Source: Clostridium putrefaciens (GTDB lineage: Bacteria > Bacillota > Clostridia > Clostridiales > Clostridiaceae). From it: a stretch of DNA of 64,000 nucleotides. The DNA lies in contig NZ_UFWZ01000001.1 of the NCBI RefSeq assembly GCF_900461105.1, forward strand, positions 1,674,001 through 1,738,000. The letters run 5' to 3'. Position numbers and translations under genes: made by a program. Below the pieces are notes generated by a model. It was given only the letters and a program-made list of their open reading frames with translations, was not told where the DNA came from and searched no databases. How positions within the stretch are numbered: the first letter of the stretch is position 1; each line of letters opens with the position of its first letter. This document shows positions 27,610-37,243 of this stretch, in pieces.

Positions 27610-28044
27610 TCAGTAATTTCCTTTATATAATTTTATTGTGTTACTATTGGATTCTTTTACAAAAACAATACTTATCTCTAATATCTCCTCTTTCTTAATG
27701 GTATTTATCTTAATATATGGTTTTTTAATTTGATTTTCTTCTCTCATGATTTCTAATAGACTTTTATATTTTATAACATCCATCTCAATATATTCATTCC
27801 CAATGTAGTATTCTTTATTAGATGTTAGTTCCCACTTTTCAAAACTTTGATTATAATATATTTCGTTTTTTAAAGCTTCTAAGAATAATGTTTCTTTCAT
27901 AGATTTCTCCTGGTTAAATCTTTCTTTAATATAATAACTTCTGCACATAAAAAATGTATTAATGATCAAAATCAATATAGAAAATGCAATTAATGTTTCA
28001 ACAAGAATGTTCCCTTTACTTTTATCATTATTTAATTTCTGCAT
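27610..28044 (-). CDS. Minor prepilin (PilV-like)
   Basis: Leader ending DKSKG followed by NILVETLIAFSILILIINTF: prepilin cleavage site with Glu at +5. The 144-residue protein has a basic globular part without cysteine pairs. An ILVETLIA pattern resembles the PilV/GspI class (LLEVLVA in others). Its start lies within the last 17 nt of the preceding prepilin gene. Confidence 0.75.
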   Translation of the reverse strand: MQKLNNDKSKGNILVETLIAFSILILIINTFFMCRSYYIKERFNQEKSMKETLFLEALKNEIYYNQSFEKWELTSNKEYYIGNEYIEMDVIKYKSLLEIMREENQIKKPYIKINTIKKEEILEISIVFVKESNSNTIKLYKGNY

Positions 28045-28486
28045 AAAAATTACCTACCTGTATTGTAATTGAGTGTTCCTTATTTTTAGAATCTATAATC
28101 TTTATAGTTCCTGATGGCACTGCTCCGTCTTCGTTAACAAAAAACATACCATCAACATCACCATCTGTTAATTTATATTCTTTTGGTATTAGAATAAATT
28201 TAGCAACTTTATTATCCACTACAAAACTTATTTTATTTAGTTTTTTTTCTAATTGTATATATCCTTTTTTTTGATTACTTTTGCAATATTCACTAGAAAA
28301 TGACACTAATGAAAATATAGAAGTCTTACAATGTTTAAGTTCAGCATTAAATATATTGTTCTTTACAAGCTTTATAGGTATAAATGTTACATAGGCAGTT
28401 ATGCCTATAAGACTCAAAGTTATTAATATTTCAATTAGAGTAAATCCTTTGTTTTTTGAATAACCTTTATTAAATACTCTTTTCAT
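28028..28486 (-). CDS. Type IV prepilin (GspH/PilE-like)
   Basis: Leader of 13 residues ending SKNKG, then FTLIEILITLSLIGITAYVT, the textbook prepilin motif with Glu at +5. Length 152. The C-terminal half contains DGDVDGMFFVNEDGAVPSG, an acidic loop like those of the GspH/FimT group (quoted part is under one turn of sequence). It could be the major pilin of this locus or a minor one. AGGTGA lies 4-5 nt upstream. It follows pilC by 12 nt. Confidence 0.82.
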   Translation of the reverse strand: MKRVFNKGYSKNKGFTLIEILITLSLIGITAYVTFIPIKLVKNNIFNAELKHCKTSIFSLVSFSSEYCKSNQKKGYIQLEKKLNKISFVVDNKVAKFILIPKEYKLTDGDVDGMFFVNEDGAVPSGTIKIIDSKNKEHSITIQVGNFYAEIK

Positions 28487-28498
28487 ATGTCACCTGCT

Positions 28499-29668
28499 TT
28501 AAGATATGGATGTTAGTCCATTAATCATTGGTAATACTAGGGTTATTATAAGGATTAAGATCATAGCCCCTATAATAATCAAGGAGGCTGGTTGAATGAT
28601 ATTTAGATTCTTTTCTATTTTCTTTTCGTAGTTAACTAACATTATTTCTTCTATATGATTTAAGCTTTCTTCTAAGTTACCACTTTCCTCTCCTACCTTT
28701 AAAATAGCTAAAGAAATGTTGTTAAATAATCCAGATCTTTTAAATGCTTTATATAAACTTCTTCCTTTTTTTATATCTGCCACTATTAAAGTTAGGTCTT
28801 TTTTGTAGTCATTCTCCTCAAACATATTTGCACATTTTTCTATACTGTTTATAATTGTATTTCCTGATGCTATAAGAATCTTTAAACTCATGATAAACTT
28901 AATATTATAGAACTCTTTAATAGTTTTAATTCTTGAAATCAAAAAATTACTTATATAACTTCTTTTATAATTAAATAATATTATTAGTACATTTAAGACA
29001 AGTACTATCACTATTAAATACCACTTATCTGAAATAAAGCTACTAATCCTTAAAGTTATCTTTGTATACAATGGCAGCTCTTGCACAGTATCTTCTAATA
29101 AATTCATAAAGTTTGGAATTACTTTAATTGTTATAAAGAAAAACATTGTAATAATAGTAATCATAAGTACTATTGGATATGATAGTGCACTTACTAATTT
29201 ACTTTTTAACTTTTGTTGTTTTTTGTAATAGTCACCTAGTATCTTGAAGCTCTCTTCTAATCTTCCGCTATCTTCACCTACTTTTATCATTTGTATAAAC
29301 ATCCTTGGGTAGATCTTAGGATAATTTAAAAAACTTTGACTTAAACTTTTACCATCTTTTAAAGACTTGCATATTTCTAAAATACTATTTCTAACAGATA
29401 CATTTTGTATACCTTCTTGTATTATGTTTAAAGAATTAAGTAAGCTAATACCAGAACCTATCATAAGGTTTAAGTTAAGGCATAAAATCTCTAAATCTTT
29501 ATATGAAGATCTTTGAATGATTTGCTTTAAATTAAGAGCTTTATGGCATCTTGATATATAATATCCCTCAGTTTTTAATGATAACCACATTGCATCATCT
29601 CTTCCCTTGAATATACCCATTTTGCGTCTTCCTTTTAAGTTATAAGCAATATAATAGTACCTATCCAT
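28499..29668 (-). CDS. pilC: Type IV pilus inner-membrane platform protein PilC
   Basis: Polytopic platform protein (389 residues) that couples the assembly ATPase to pilin insertion. Two GspF domains are seen, at about 55-180 and 260-380, each with the GxSLSQSF / GRSLYKAF-type motif and an ILKVGEESGNLEESL-type sequence (IKVGEDSGRLEESF in the first). Three membrane helices lie near 165-190, 215-235 and 360-385. The first 40 residues form a short cytoplasmic lead. It overlaps pilB by 8 nt. Confidence 0.92.
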   Translation of the reverse strand: MDRYYYIAYNLKGRRKMGIFKGRDDAMWLSLKTEGYYISRCHKALNLKQIIQRSSYKDLEILCLNLNLMIGSGISLLNSLNIIQEGIQNVSVRNSILEICKSLKDGKSLSQSFLNYPKIYPRMFIQMIKVGEDSGRLEESFKILGDYYKKQQKLKSKLVSALSYPIVLMITIITMFFFITIKVIPNFMNLLEDTVQELPLYTKITLRISSFISDKWYLIVIVLVLNVLIILFNYKRSYISNFLISRIKTIKEFYNIKFIMSLKILIASGNTIINSIEKCANMFEENDYKKDLTLIVADIKKGRSLYKAFKRSGLFNNISLAILKVGEESGNLEESLNHIEEIMLVNYEKKIEKNLNIIQPASLIIIGAMILILIITLVLPMINGLTSIS

Positions 29669-31139
29669 CTTTCATCATCCTTTGTTTAGTTATAATTGGT
29701 ACAACCTGCTTATAATCTATTACACCTTGCAATAATAACTGTTTATACTGAAACAATAGGGTATCTTCTTCTTTTATATTTAATTCTTTTCTAAAATCTC
29801 TTATATCCTTGCAATTTTGTAGACTTATTTTCTTGTCTTCATCTAAATAAAGTATTTCACTAACTAAAACACGTCCTAAATAACCTGTATTCATGCAAAT
29901 TTTACATCCCTTAGCTTCATAAAACCATTCGTCGTCTTTAATATTTAAATTTAGACCTTTATAACTTTTTTCTTTAGCTTTTTGTTTACAATGACAACAT
30001 AACGTCCTTACAAGACTTTGTGATACTACACCCAATACTGCATCCATCATGATATATCGCTTTATTCCCATTTCAGACAACCTGTAAAGTGCTCCTATGC
30101 AATCATTGGTGTGAAGTGTAGATAAAACCTTGTGTCCTGTTATAGCCGCCCTAGATGCTATCTGTGCTGTCTCTTCATCTCTTATTTCACCAATCATTAT
30201 AATATCTGGATCTTGGCGTAAAATGCTTCTAAGCCCTGAAGAAAAGTGCATTCCTCCTTTAATATCAACATTTATTTGATTAATACCTTTTATACTATAT
30301 TCTACGGGGTCTTCTATAGTAGTTATATTTAAATTTTCTTTATTAAAATCATTTATCATTCCATATAAAGTAGTACTTTTACCACTGCCAGTAGGTCCTG
30401 TTACAAGTATCATTCCATACTGAGAATCTAACATAGCTCTTATACATCTTAACTGTTCCTTTTTAAATCCTAGATTATCTAATGATTTAAATGATGACTC
30501 CTTATATAAAATCCTAAGAACCAACTTTTCACCATTTATAGTTGGAATAGAAGAAACCCTTACATCATATCCCGTGTCTTCTTTAGTAAAGGATATTTTA
30601 CCATCTTGTGGTATCCTCTTTTCAGCAATGTTCATATTAGATAAAAGCTTTATCCTTATAACTAAACTAGATAACACCGCCTTTGGAAGTTTTATATATT
30701 GAAACAAAATACCATCCTTCCTAAACCTTATAGTTACTTCATTTTCTTTAGGTTCAATATGAATATCACTAGCATTAGCATTTATGGCTTCATTTATTAT
30801 CTCCTGTACTAACCTAGATGCAGGAGATTTCTCTTCCCAGAATATCTTCTCTCCTTTTTCCGTATTATCTTTTATTAATTCTTCAATAGAATTGTCCTTA
30901 ACATTATTACCATAATAAAGAGATAGCTTTTGCAATATTATATCTTCTTTAATTTTATGTATCCTAACTTCCCTTTTATATAAAAACTTCACATAATTAA
31001 TAGCAAATATATTATTTTCATCACTTATTGCTAAATCAATAATCTTGTCATCTATGTTAAGTGGCACCATAAGATTCTCATAAGCTATATTCTTAGGTAT
31101 CAGATTTACTAAACTAGAGCTTAATTCAGGATTTAACAT
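29661..31139 (-). CDS. pilB: Type IV pilus assembly ATPase PilB
   Basis: Hexameric extension ATPase of the GspE/PilB family. A reduced N-terminal domain (1-90) precedes the core: SPASRLVQEIINEAI and ASDIHIEP, Walker A GPTGSGKST at 248-256, Walker B DPDIIMIGEIRD at 310-321 and the TLHTND histidine box. Cys381/382, 384, 412 and 415 (CCHC and CKIC) form the zinc site found in PilB but not in PilT. Length 492 is on the short side. It heads the pilus operon with AAGGGGG upstream. No PilT is nearby. Confidence 0.95.
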   Translation of the reverse strand: MLNPELSSSLVNLIPKNIAYENLMVPLNIDDKIIDLAISDENNIFAINYVKFLYKREVRIHKIKEDIILQKLSLYYGNNVKDNSIEELIKDNTEKGEKIFWEEKSPASRLVQEIINEAINANASDIHIEPKENEVTIRFRKDGILFQYIKLPKAVLSSLVIRIKLLSNMNIAEKRIPQDGKISFTKEDTGYDVRVSSIPTINGEKLVLRILYKESSFKSLDNLGFKKEQLRCIRAMLDSQYGMILVTGPTGSGKSTTLYGMINDFNKENLNITTIEDPVEYSIKGINQINVDIKGGMHFSSGLRSILRQDPDIIMIGEIRDEETAQIASRAAITGHKVLSTLHTNDCIGALYRLSEMGIKRYIMMDAVLGVVSQSLVRTLCCHCKQKAKEKSYKGLNLNIKDDEWFYEAKGCKICMNTGYLGRVLVSEILYLDEDKKISLQNCKDIRDFRKELNIKEEDTLLFQYKQLLLQGVIDYKQVVPIITKQRMMKDG

Positions 31140-31177
31140 ACATACTATTCCCCCTTATATATTCTAAACCTAAATAC

Positions 31178-31205
31178 TGCATAACTTACTTGTAATTATT
31201 GTCAA
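31178..31205 (-). promoter_or_regulatory. Possible promoter of the pilus operon
   Basis: A consensus TTGACA (31200-31205, minus strand) lies about 60 nt before pilB and just after a strong terminator. The best -10 at 16 nt is TATGCA, a poor match. The leader is too short to hold a c-di-GMP riboswitch between promoter and start codon. Confidence 0.35.
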
Positions 31206-31226
31206 ACAACGGGTTTTTATACACAA

Positions 31227-31265
31227 AAAGAGGAATATTTCTTTTTTAAAGAAGTATTCCTCTTT
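31227..31265 (-). terminator. Terminator after the lipoprotein gene
   Basis: AAAGAGGAATATTTCTTT and AAAGAAGTATTCCTCTTT pair over 18 positions (one G-U) around a 3-nt loop, followed on the minus strand by T5. It begins at the stop codon of the lipoprotein gene and separates it from pilB. Confidence 0.92.
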
Positions 31266-31267
31266 TA

Positions 31268-32326
31268 TTATTTATCTTTCTGATATATATGATAGTTTCT
31301 TTCTTTATCTATTATCAAATTAACTGAATTATCCTCTTTTTTTATCATATAAACCTTTGACTTTTCTTTATTTATTTCATATCCTAAAAAATATACATCA
31401 CCATTTTCATCTACAGCCATTCCACCCGAAGAATTTATATTTTTAGGGAAATTAAATACTGCTTTTTTAAATGATTTGTCCAATTGAAGTTTATATATAT
31501 AGTTTTTTTCACTTTCATCTTTACCCATTACATATATATCTTCTCCAGATTTAAGAGAATAAAAAACTTTTGATAACTTTAAGTCATAAGGATTATATGT
31601 TCCTTCTTTTAAATCAATAAGAGCTAATTCATAATTTTCTTTGCTATATTTAATAGTAATAATATTATTTTCATCTAAGCTTTCTAAATGTACGATGAAT
31701 CCATCATTTATTTCTAAAAGTTTCTTTTCTTCATTATCATTTGTATTTTTCAAAAATAACGCAGATCCTTTTGAATTATTCATTGCTCCGTAGTAAATTA
31801 GGGTACTCTCATCTATCCAGTCATAAACATTTCCTGAAATTAAGATTTCATTAGAAACTTCGCTTTCTTTATTGGTTATCGTATTATATATCATAACACC
31901 TTTTGCACTACTAAGACTCTCTTCTTCGAAGGTCCTATAAGCTATATTTTCTCCATTTTTAGATATCTTAAGATCAAGATAACTATTATATCTATCTAGA
32001 CTTTGTCTTTTGTTATCTTTTTTGATTACGGTAATATTTGTGCTTGGAAGCTCTTTATTTTTATTTTTCTCCTTTAAATATACTAAAATATTTTCGGAGT
32101 ATTTAAAATCTATTATGTCTTCTATTTCTTCTATATACTCTCTTTTTCCGTCTTTTAAACTATATGCCTTTATATTAGTTTCTGATGATTCCATTAATGT
32201 AGCCTTTGTAAAATTTGAATAATTGTAATCTTTAATTATATCTTTTTCACTAGGGACTTCTTTATTGCATGCAACCAAAAGTAGCATAAAAAGTAAAAGT
32301 ATAAAAGCCTTACACTTTTTCTTCAT
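31268..32326 (-). CDS. Predicted lipoprotein of unknown function
   Basis: Signal peptide MKKKCKAFILLLFMLLLVAC ends in a lipobox LVAC with Cys20, so the mature protein is lipid-anchored on the outside of the membrane. The 352-residue product is rich in K, E, D, N and S and shows repeated strands such as NIAYRTFEEE, STLIYYGAMN and GDVYFLGYE, which would suit a beta-propeller-like fold (as in TolB-type lipoproteins); this is inference. I chose the ATG at 32326 with GGGAG 5 nt upstream; alternatives lie one to four codons earlier. It is co-directional with dapF, 20 nt after it. Confidence 0.8.
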   Translation of the reverse strand: MKKKCKAFILLLFMLLLVACNKEVPSEKDIIKDYNYSNFTKATLMESSETNIKAYSLKDGKREYIEEIEDIIDFKYSENILVYLKEKNKNKELPSTNITVIKKDNKRQSLDRYNSYLDLKISKNGENIAYRTFEEESLSSAKGVMIYNTITNKESEVSNEILISGNVYDWIDESTLIYYGAMNNSKGSALFLKNTNDNEEKKLLEINDGFIVHLESLDENNIITIKYSKENYELALIDLKEGTYNPYDLKLSKVFYSLKSGEDIYVMGKDESEKNYIYKLQLDKSFKKAVFNFPKNINSSGGMAVDENGDVYFLGYEINKEKSKVYMIKKEDNSVNLIIDKERNYHIYQKDK

Positions 32327-32346
32327 CATTACTCCCACCAGTCATA

Positions 32347-33177
32347 TTAATACTCCATTAAAAGAGTTCCTTTAAATACATTTTCTGCATTTCCAATCAT
32401 ATATATATTGTCACCATCTTCTATTCTAACCTTTAATGTTCCACCTTCTACTATAACTAAAACTTCATTATCTGTATGTCCTAGCATATAGGACATATAT
32501 GCAGACGCACAGCTACCAGTTCCACAAGCAAGAGTTTTCCCAGCTCCAACTTCCCATGTCTTAATTTTAATACTTTTTCTATCTAATACTTCACAAAAGT
32601 TAACATTGGTTTTCATTTTAAAAAGGCTATTTTCTTCTATAAGTTTACCTTCCTCTATATTAAACTTACTAAGTTTATCTATTATAACAGTATGAGTCAC
32701 ACCAATGTGGAGTGAATTTATTATATATACCTTATTATTTATTTCTAAATGTTTATTTATTATAGGTTTTTCTGAAACCTTTACTATCCTACTTGGGTCT
32801 AATGAAGGCTTACCCATATATACGGTGATTTCTTCTATGCTATCACCCTTTATGGTAAGACTTACCCTCTTTATTCCATCTCCTGTTTTTATATTAATTA
32901 TAGTCTTTCCAACTATATTTTCTTCATAAATATATTTTGCAAAGCATCTTATACCATTACCACACATAGAAGCATAAGATCCATCCGAATTAATAATTAC
33001 CATCTCTATATCCGCTTCTTTAGAGTTTCTTACTATTAATATACCATCTGCACCTATTCCAAAGTTTCTATTACAAAGTTTTAATGCTATACTACTTTCT
33101 TTTCCTAAATATTCATTGTTTAAATCCTCGATTACTATAAAATCATTTCCATTTCCATGCATCTTTTTAAAATTCAA
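32347..33177 (-). CDS. dapF: Diaminopimelate epimerase
   Basis: Converts LL- to meso-diaminopimelate for lysine and peptidoglycan. Both catalytic cysteines are present: C72 in MCGNGIRC and C218 in ACGTGSC. The KMHGNGNDF opening is the family signature. The start codon is TTG with AAGGGGG 7-8 nt upstream and no better ATG before the conserved region. Length 276 fits. It has its own promoter and is divergent from rqcH. Confidence 0.96.
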   Translation of the reverse strand: MNFKKMHGNGNDFIVIEDLNNEYLGKESSIALKLCNRNFGIGADGILIVRNSKEADIEMVIINSDGSYASMCGNGIRCFAKYIYEENIVGKTIINIKTGDGIKRVSLTIKGDSIEEITVYMGKPSLDPSRIVKVSEKPIINKHLEINNKVYIINSLHIGVTHTVIIDKLSKFNIEEGKLIEENSLFKMKTNVNFCEVLDRKSIKIKTWEVGAGKTLACGTGSCASAYMSYMLGHTDNEVLVIVEGGTLKVRIEDGDNIYMIGNAENVFKGTLLMEY

Positions 33178-33226
33178 AATTGCTCCCCCTTAACTATTCT
33201 TTCTATTAGATTATTATTGCATATAT

Positions 33227-33256
33227 ATAATACTATATATATAAATAAATTGTAAA
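33227..33256 (-). promoter_or_regulatory. Probable promoter of dapF
   Basis: TTTACA, an 18-nt spacer and TATTAT on the minus strand, in the AT-rich divergent region. Several TATATA overlaps make the exact -10 uncertain. Confidence 0.45.
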
Positions 33257-33270
33257 AATTTTATTACATT

Positions 33271-33299
33271 TAGACAACTATATTAAATATTGGTATAAT
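33271..33299 (+). promoter_or_regulatory. Sigma-A promoter of rqcH
   Basis: TAGACA, 17 nt, TATAAT, with a TGG just before the -10 (partly extended -10). It lies 54 nt before the rqcH ATG, back to back with the dapF promoter. Confidence 0.7.
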
Positions 33300-33352
33300 C
33301 AATGTATTATTAATGAAATTCAGGATGTCTTTTTAAGAAAGGGAGTTTATTT

Positions 33353-35074
33353 ATGGCTTTAGATGGAATATTTCTACACAGTATTGTTAGTGAATTAAAA
33401 AGCGAAATCTTAAACGCAAAAATAGATAAGGTTAATCAACCTGAAAAGGATGAAATTATATTAAATGTTAGATGTTCTAGTGGTAACAAAAAACTTCTTA
33501 TAAGTTCTAACTCTAATTACCCAAGGATACATTTTTCAGAAGAATTAAAAGCTAATCCAGCAAGTGCTCCAATGTTTTGTATGATACTTCGTAAATATAT
33601 AGTTAGTGGTAGAATAAAAGATATTGTGCAATTAAACAATGATAGAGTTCTAATCATAGATATTGAAAATACTGATGATTTAGGTTTTGACAGTGTCTAT
33701 TCTTTAGTAATTGAAATTATGGGAAGACATAGTAATATTACATTAGTTAGAAAAAGAGATGGGGTAGTTATGGATTCTATAAAACATATAACCCCTGATA
33801 TTAATAGCTATAGAAGTATTTATCCTGGTTTAAAGTTTAAATACCCACCTAGTTTTGATAAATTAAATCCATTAAATTGTAGTGAGTCTCACATACTAAA
33901 TTTTATTAAACAAAAAGACTTAGATATTTCTAATAAAACTGCGTCTCTATGTTTTAATGGTATAAGCAAATTATTATCTGAGGATATATATAAAAGGTAC
34001 CTTTATTTAGACGCTGTAGATCAAAACTTAAATTCATATGCTAATATTTGCATGGATTATTTTAGTAATCTCCGCTCTAATAATTTTGAATTCATAAGTT
34101 ACTCTGATGAAAATACGTTAAAAGACTTCTACTGCTTGGACTTAATTACTCTAGAAAGCTATAATAAAAACCTTTATACCTCACCTTCAAAGCTTATTGA
34201 ATCCTTTTATAAAGAAAAGGCTAGAAGTCAGCATGTTCACGGCAGAAGCACAGAGCTATTAAAATTGATTAATACTAATTTAGATAGATGTAATAAAAAG
34301 ATTGACATTTTGAAATCGACTTTAAAAGAATGTGAAAATAAAGATGAATATAAAATTAAGGGGGAACTTTTAACTGCAAATATATATAGCATTACACCTG
34401 GTAAATCTGAAGTGTCTCTTCAAAATTATTATAGTGATGAAGATGAATATATTACTATAAAATTAGATGAGAATAAATCAGTTTCTGGTAATATACAATC
34501 CTTTTATAAAAAGTATAATAAATATAAAAAGTCTGAAGCAGCTGCTAAAATACAACTTTTAATAGCTGCGGATGAAATAGAATATTTAAATTCTGTTTTG
34601 AATAACTTAGTTAATATAGAACAATATGAAGAAATTGAAGAAATAAGGTCTGAACTTGTTGAATCTGGATATTTAAAACGTAAGATTCTAAAAAAGGGAA
34701 AGAAAAAGATTTCAAAGCCAATGCATTTTATTTCTAGTGAAGGCCTAGATATTTATGTTGGAAAAAACAATATTCAAAATGATTATCTAACTCTTAAATT
34801 TGCAAATAAACAGGATACTTGGCTTCACACAAAGGATATTCCAGGTTCTCATGTAATAATAAAAGGAACTAATATATCTGATGTGACCTTATTAGAGGCT
34901 GCAACTCTTGCTGCTTATTATAGTAAATCTAAAGATTCCTCTAATGTTCCTGTAGATTACACTCTAGTTAAAAATGTAAAAAAGCCTTCTGGTGCTAAGC
35001 CAGGAATGGTTATATATTCTACTAATAAAACACTTTATATAAACCCTAAGGACCCAGAACTAAAAAGAGTCTAA
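33353..35074 (+). CDS. rqcH: RqcH/NFACT ribosome quality control protein
   Basis: Homologue of eukaryotic Rqc2 and bacterial RqcH, which binds stalled 50S-peptidyl-tRNA complexes and directs alanine tailing. The NFACT-N domain starts at residue 1 (MALDGIFLHSIVSELK); D97-R98 (NNDRVLII) match the residues that recruit tRNA. The helix-hairpin and coiled-coil regions span about 275-440, and the NFACT-R domain DTWLHTKDIPGSHVII is near 490-505. Older names are FbpA or fibronectin-binding protein. AAGGGAG precedes the ATG. It is one of few plus-strand genes here. Confidence 0.95.
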   Translation: MALDGIFLHSIVSELKSEILNAKIDKVNQPEKDEIILNVRCSSGNKKLLISSNSNYPRIHFSEELKANPASAPMFCMILRKYIVSGRIKDIVQLNNDRVLIIDIENTDDLGFDSVYSLVIEIMGRHSNITLVRKRDGVVMDSIKHITPDINSYRSIYPGLKFKYPPSFDKLNPLNCSESHILNFIKQKDLDISNKTASLCFNGISKLLSEDIYKRYLYLDAVDQNLNSYANICMDYFSNLRSNNFEFISYSDENTLKDFYCLDLITLESYNKNLYTSPSKLIESFYKEKARSQHVHGRSTELLKLINTNLDRCNKKIDILKSTLKECENKDEYKIKGELLTANIYSITPGKSEVSLQNYYSDEDEYITIKLDENKSVSGNIQSFYKKYNKYKKSEAAAKIQLLIAADEIEYLNSVLNNLVNIEQYEEIEEIRSELVESGYLKRKILKKGKKKISKPMHFISSEGLDIYVGKNNIQNDYLTLKFANKQDTWLHTKDIPGSHVIIKGTNISDVTLLEAATLAAYYSKSKDSSNVPVDYTLVKNVKKPSGAKPGMVIYSTNKTLYINPKDPELKRV

Positions 35075-35112
35075 AATAAACTCATTTCCGTTGATAAATA
35101 CTTGGTAAGTTT

Positions 35113-35160
35113 AAAAGAGCTTGAACGAAAGGAACTACTTCCTTTTATCCAAGCTCTTTT
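35113..35160. terminator. Bidirectional terminator between rqcH and uraA
   Basis: AAAAGAGCTTG pairs with CAAGCTCTTTT, and inside it AAGGAA pairs with TTCCTT, giving a two-part stem. T-runs lie on both sides. It serves the converging rqcH and uraA genes. Confidence 0.88.
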
Positions 35161-35175
35161 CATTTGTTAAACCTT

Positions 35176-36441
35176 CTACTCTGATTTACTCTTTTCAGGT
35201 AACACTAAATTTAGTATTATACCAACTAAGGTAGCTAGTGCGCCTCCTGATAAACTTACACCCTTAAAGTCTATAACCGCTCCACCTATACCTAAGATTA
35301 TTATTACTGAACATATTATAAGATTTTTTTTCATACCAAAATCTATTTTATTTTCAACGAAAATTCTAAATCCTGATGAGGCTATTATACCAAATAGTAG
35401 TATAGAAACTCCACCCATTACCGGTAGAGGTATATTGCTTATTACAGCTGACACAGGTCCTATGAAGGATAACACTATAGCTGTAACTGCTGCCCATGCT
35501 ATAACCCAAACACTATATACCTTAGTTATAGCCATAACTCCTATATTTTCACCATAGGTAGTGTTAGGAGGGCCACCAACTAATCCTGCAAAAATTGTGG
35601 CAACTCCATCTCCTAATATAGATCTATGAAGTCCTGGATCCTTCGTGAAGTCTTTCCCACAAACATTATTTGTTACATATACATGTCCTATATGTTCTGC
35701 TAATGTAACAAAAGCTACTGGAGCCATAAGTAGTATGGCGTTCCAATTAAACTTTGGTGCCATGAATTTTGGTATCTCGAAAAGTTTAGCTGATTTTATA
35801 ATTTCTATTGATTCTTGTGGGATAACACCTAAAATTAAAGACAATATGTATCCTACAACCATAGCTACAAGTATTGGTATTACACCTAAAAACCCTTTAA
35901 AATACATAGTTCCAAAAATTGCTATGCCTAAAGTTACTAGGGATACTGCTATCCATGACATTCTAGATATTCCTTCCATAGATTGAACCATAAATGTAGG
36001 ATTTAATCCTGCCCAGTCTATAGCAACACCTGCAAGTCCTAGACCAATAACAATAACTACAGACCCTACAACTATTGGTGGCAGTAATTTATCAAGCCAC
36101 CCTGTGCCTGTAAATTTAATTATAGCTGCTACTATGACATAAACGATACCCGCCGCAACTATACCAGATAGCATTGATGGCCTACCATACTTAGTTGTAG
36201 CTGCAACTATTGGTGCTATAAAGGCAAAAGATGATCCAAGATACGCTGGAAGCTTTCCCTTAGTACATAATATGTATATAAGCGTTCCAATCCCGCTACA
36301 AAATAGTGCTAAGGAAGGGTTTGTATTAGTTAGCATTGGCACTAATATAGTTGCACCTACCATTGCAAATAAATGTTGGAAACTTAAAGGCAATGTCTTA
36401 ATCATTGGTAATCTTTCTTCTACGTCTACATAGTTTTTCAT
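35176..36441 (-). CDS. uraA: Uracil permease (NCS2 family)
   Basis: Proton-coupled uracil transporter with about 14 membrane segments over 421 residues. LPLSFQHLFAMVGATILVP near the N-terminus and the AEHIGHVYVTN segment (about 244-254) are typical of the UraA/PyrP branch; GGPPNTTYGENIGVMAITK is the substrate-binding hallmark of the NCS2 family. It follows pyrR with 110 nt between them, in which a PyrR-type RNA element overlaps the GGAGG of this gene. Thus expression is likely to fall when UMP is plentiful. Confidence 0.95.
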   Translation of the reverse strand: MKNYVDVEERLPMIKTLPLSFQHLFAMVGATILVPMLTNTNPSLALFCSGIGTLIYILCTKGKLPAYLGSSFAFIAPIVAATTKYGRPSMLSGIVAAGIVYVIVAAIIKFTGTGWLDKLLPPIVVGSVVIVIGLGLAGVAIDWAGLNPTFMVQSMEGISRMSWIAVSLVTLGIAIFGTMYFKGFLGVIPILVAMVVGYILSLILGVIPQESIEIIKSAKLFEIPKFMAPKFNWNAILLMAPVAFVTLAEHIGHVYVTNNVCGKDFTKDPGLHRSILGDGVATIFAGLVGGPPNTTYGENIGVMAITKVYSVWVIAWAAVTAIVLSFIGPVSAVISNIPLPVMGGVSILLFGIIASSGFRIFVENKIDFGMKKNLIICSVIIILGIGGAVIDFKGVSLSGGALATLVGIILNLVLPEKSKSE

Positions 36442-36447
36442 ATTGTT

Positions 36448-36476
36448 CCTCCTCTTTTTAATCTCACTGGATTATT
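36448..36476 (-). promoter_or_regulatory. PyrR-type RNA site overlapping the uraA ribosome binding site
   Basis: The transcript reads AAUCCAGUGAGAUU, then AAAAAGAGG and the GGAGG of uraA. This matches the PyrR-binding hairpin (loop UCCAGNGAG, downstream AAGG). No T-tract terminator accompanies it, and the Shine-Dalgarno lies on its 3 prime arm, which suggests translational repression as known from mycobacterial pyrR. Confidence 0.62.
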
Positions 36477-36551
36477 TTAAAAGACTTATATATAGAAAAT
36501 CTTTTAATTCATTTTAATTTGGTATGTTAAAATATAACTTTTGAAAACCTT

Positions 36552-37106
<555 letters not shown>

Positions 37107-37120
37107 TCATATAAAAAATA

Positions 37121-37204
37121 AAGCGTCTTATCAAAAAAGATAAGACGCTTAAAAACAAGCTAATAACAAAGTTAATATCTGCGCCTTTGGATCTCTCTTG
37201 GATC
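37121..37204 (-). promoter_or_regulatory. PyrR-dependent attenuator before pyrR
   Basis: A PyrR-type hairpin (transcript GAUCCAAGAGAGAUC followed by CAAAGG, 37184-37204) is followed by a 12-bp terminator stem (AAGCGTCTTATC / GATAAGACGCTT, 37121-37150) and TTTATTTTTT. The layout anti-antiterminator then terminator is the standard PyrR attenuation leader. Confidence 0.8.
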
Positions 37205-37243
37205 ATTTTAAAGGTGTTTTTATTATTGTATCATCTAAAATTA

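Noticed and set aside
31140-31226. c-di-GMP riboswitch upstream of the pilus operon
   Set aside because: Such switches control pili in some clostridia, but only about 60 nt separate the likely promoter from pilB and no matching core is visible.
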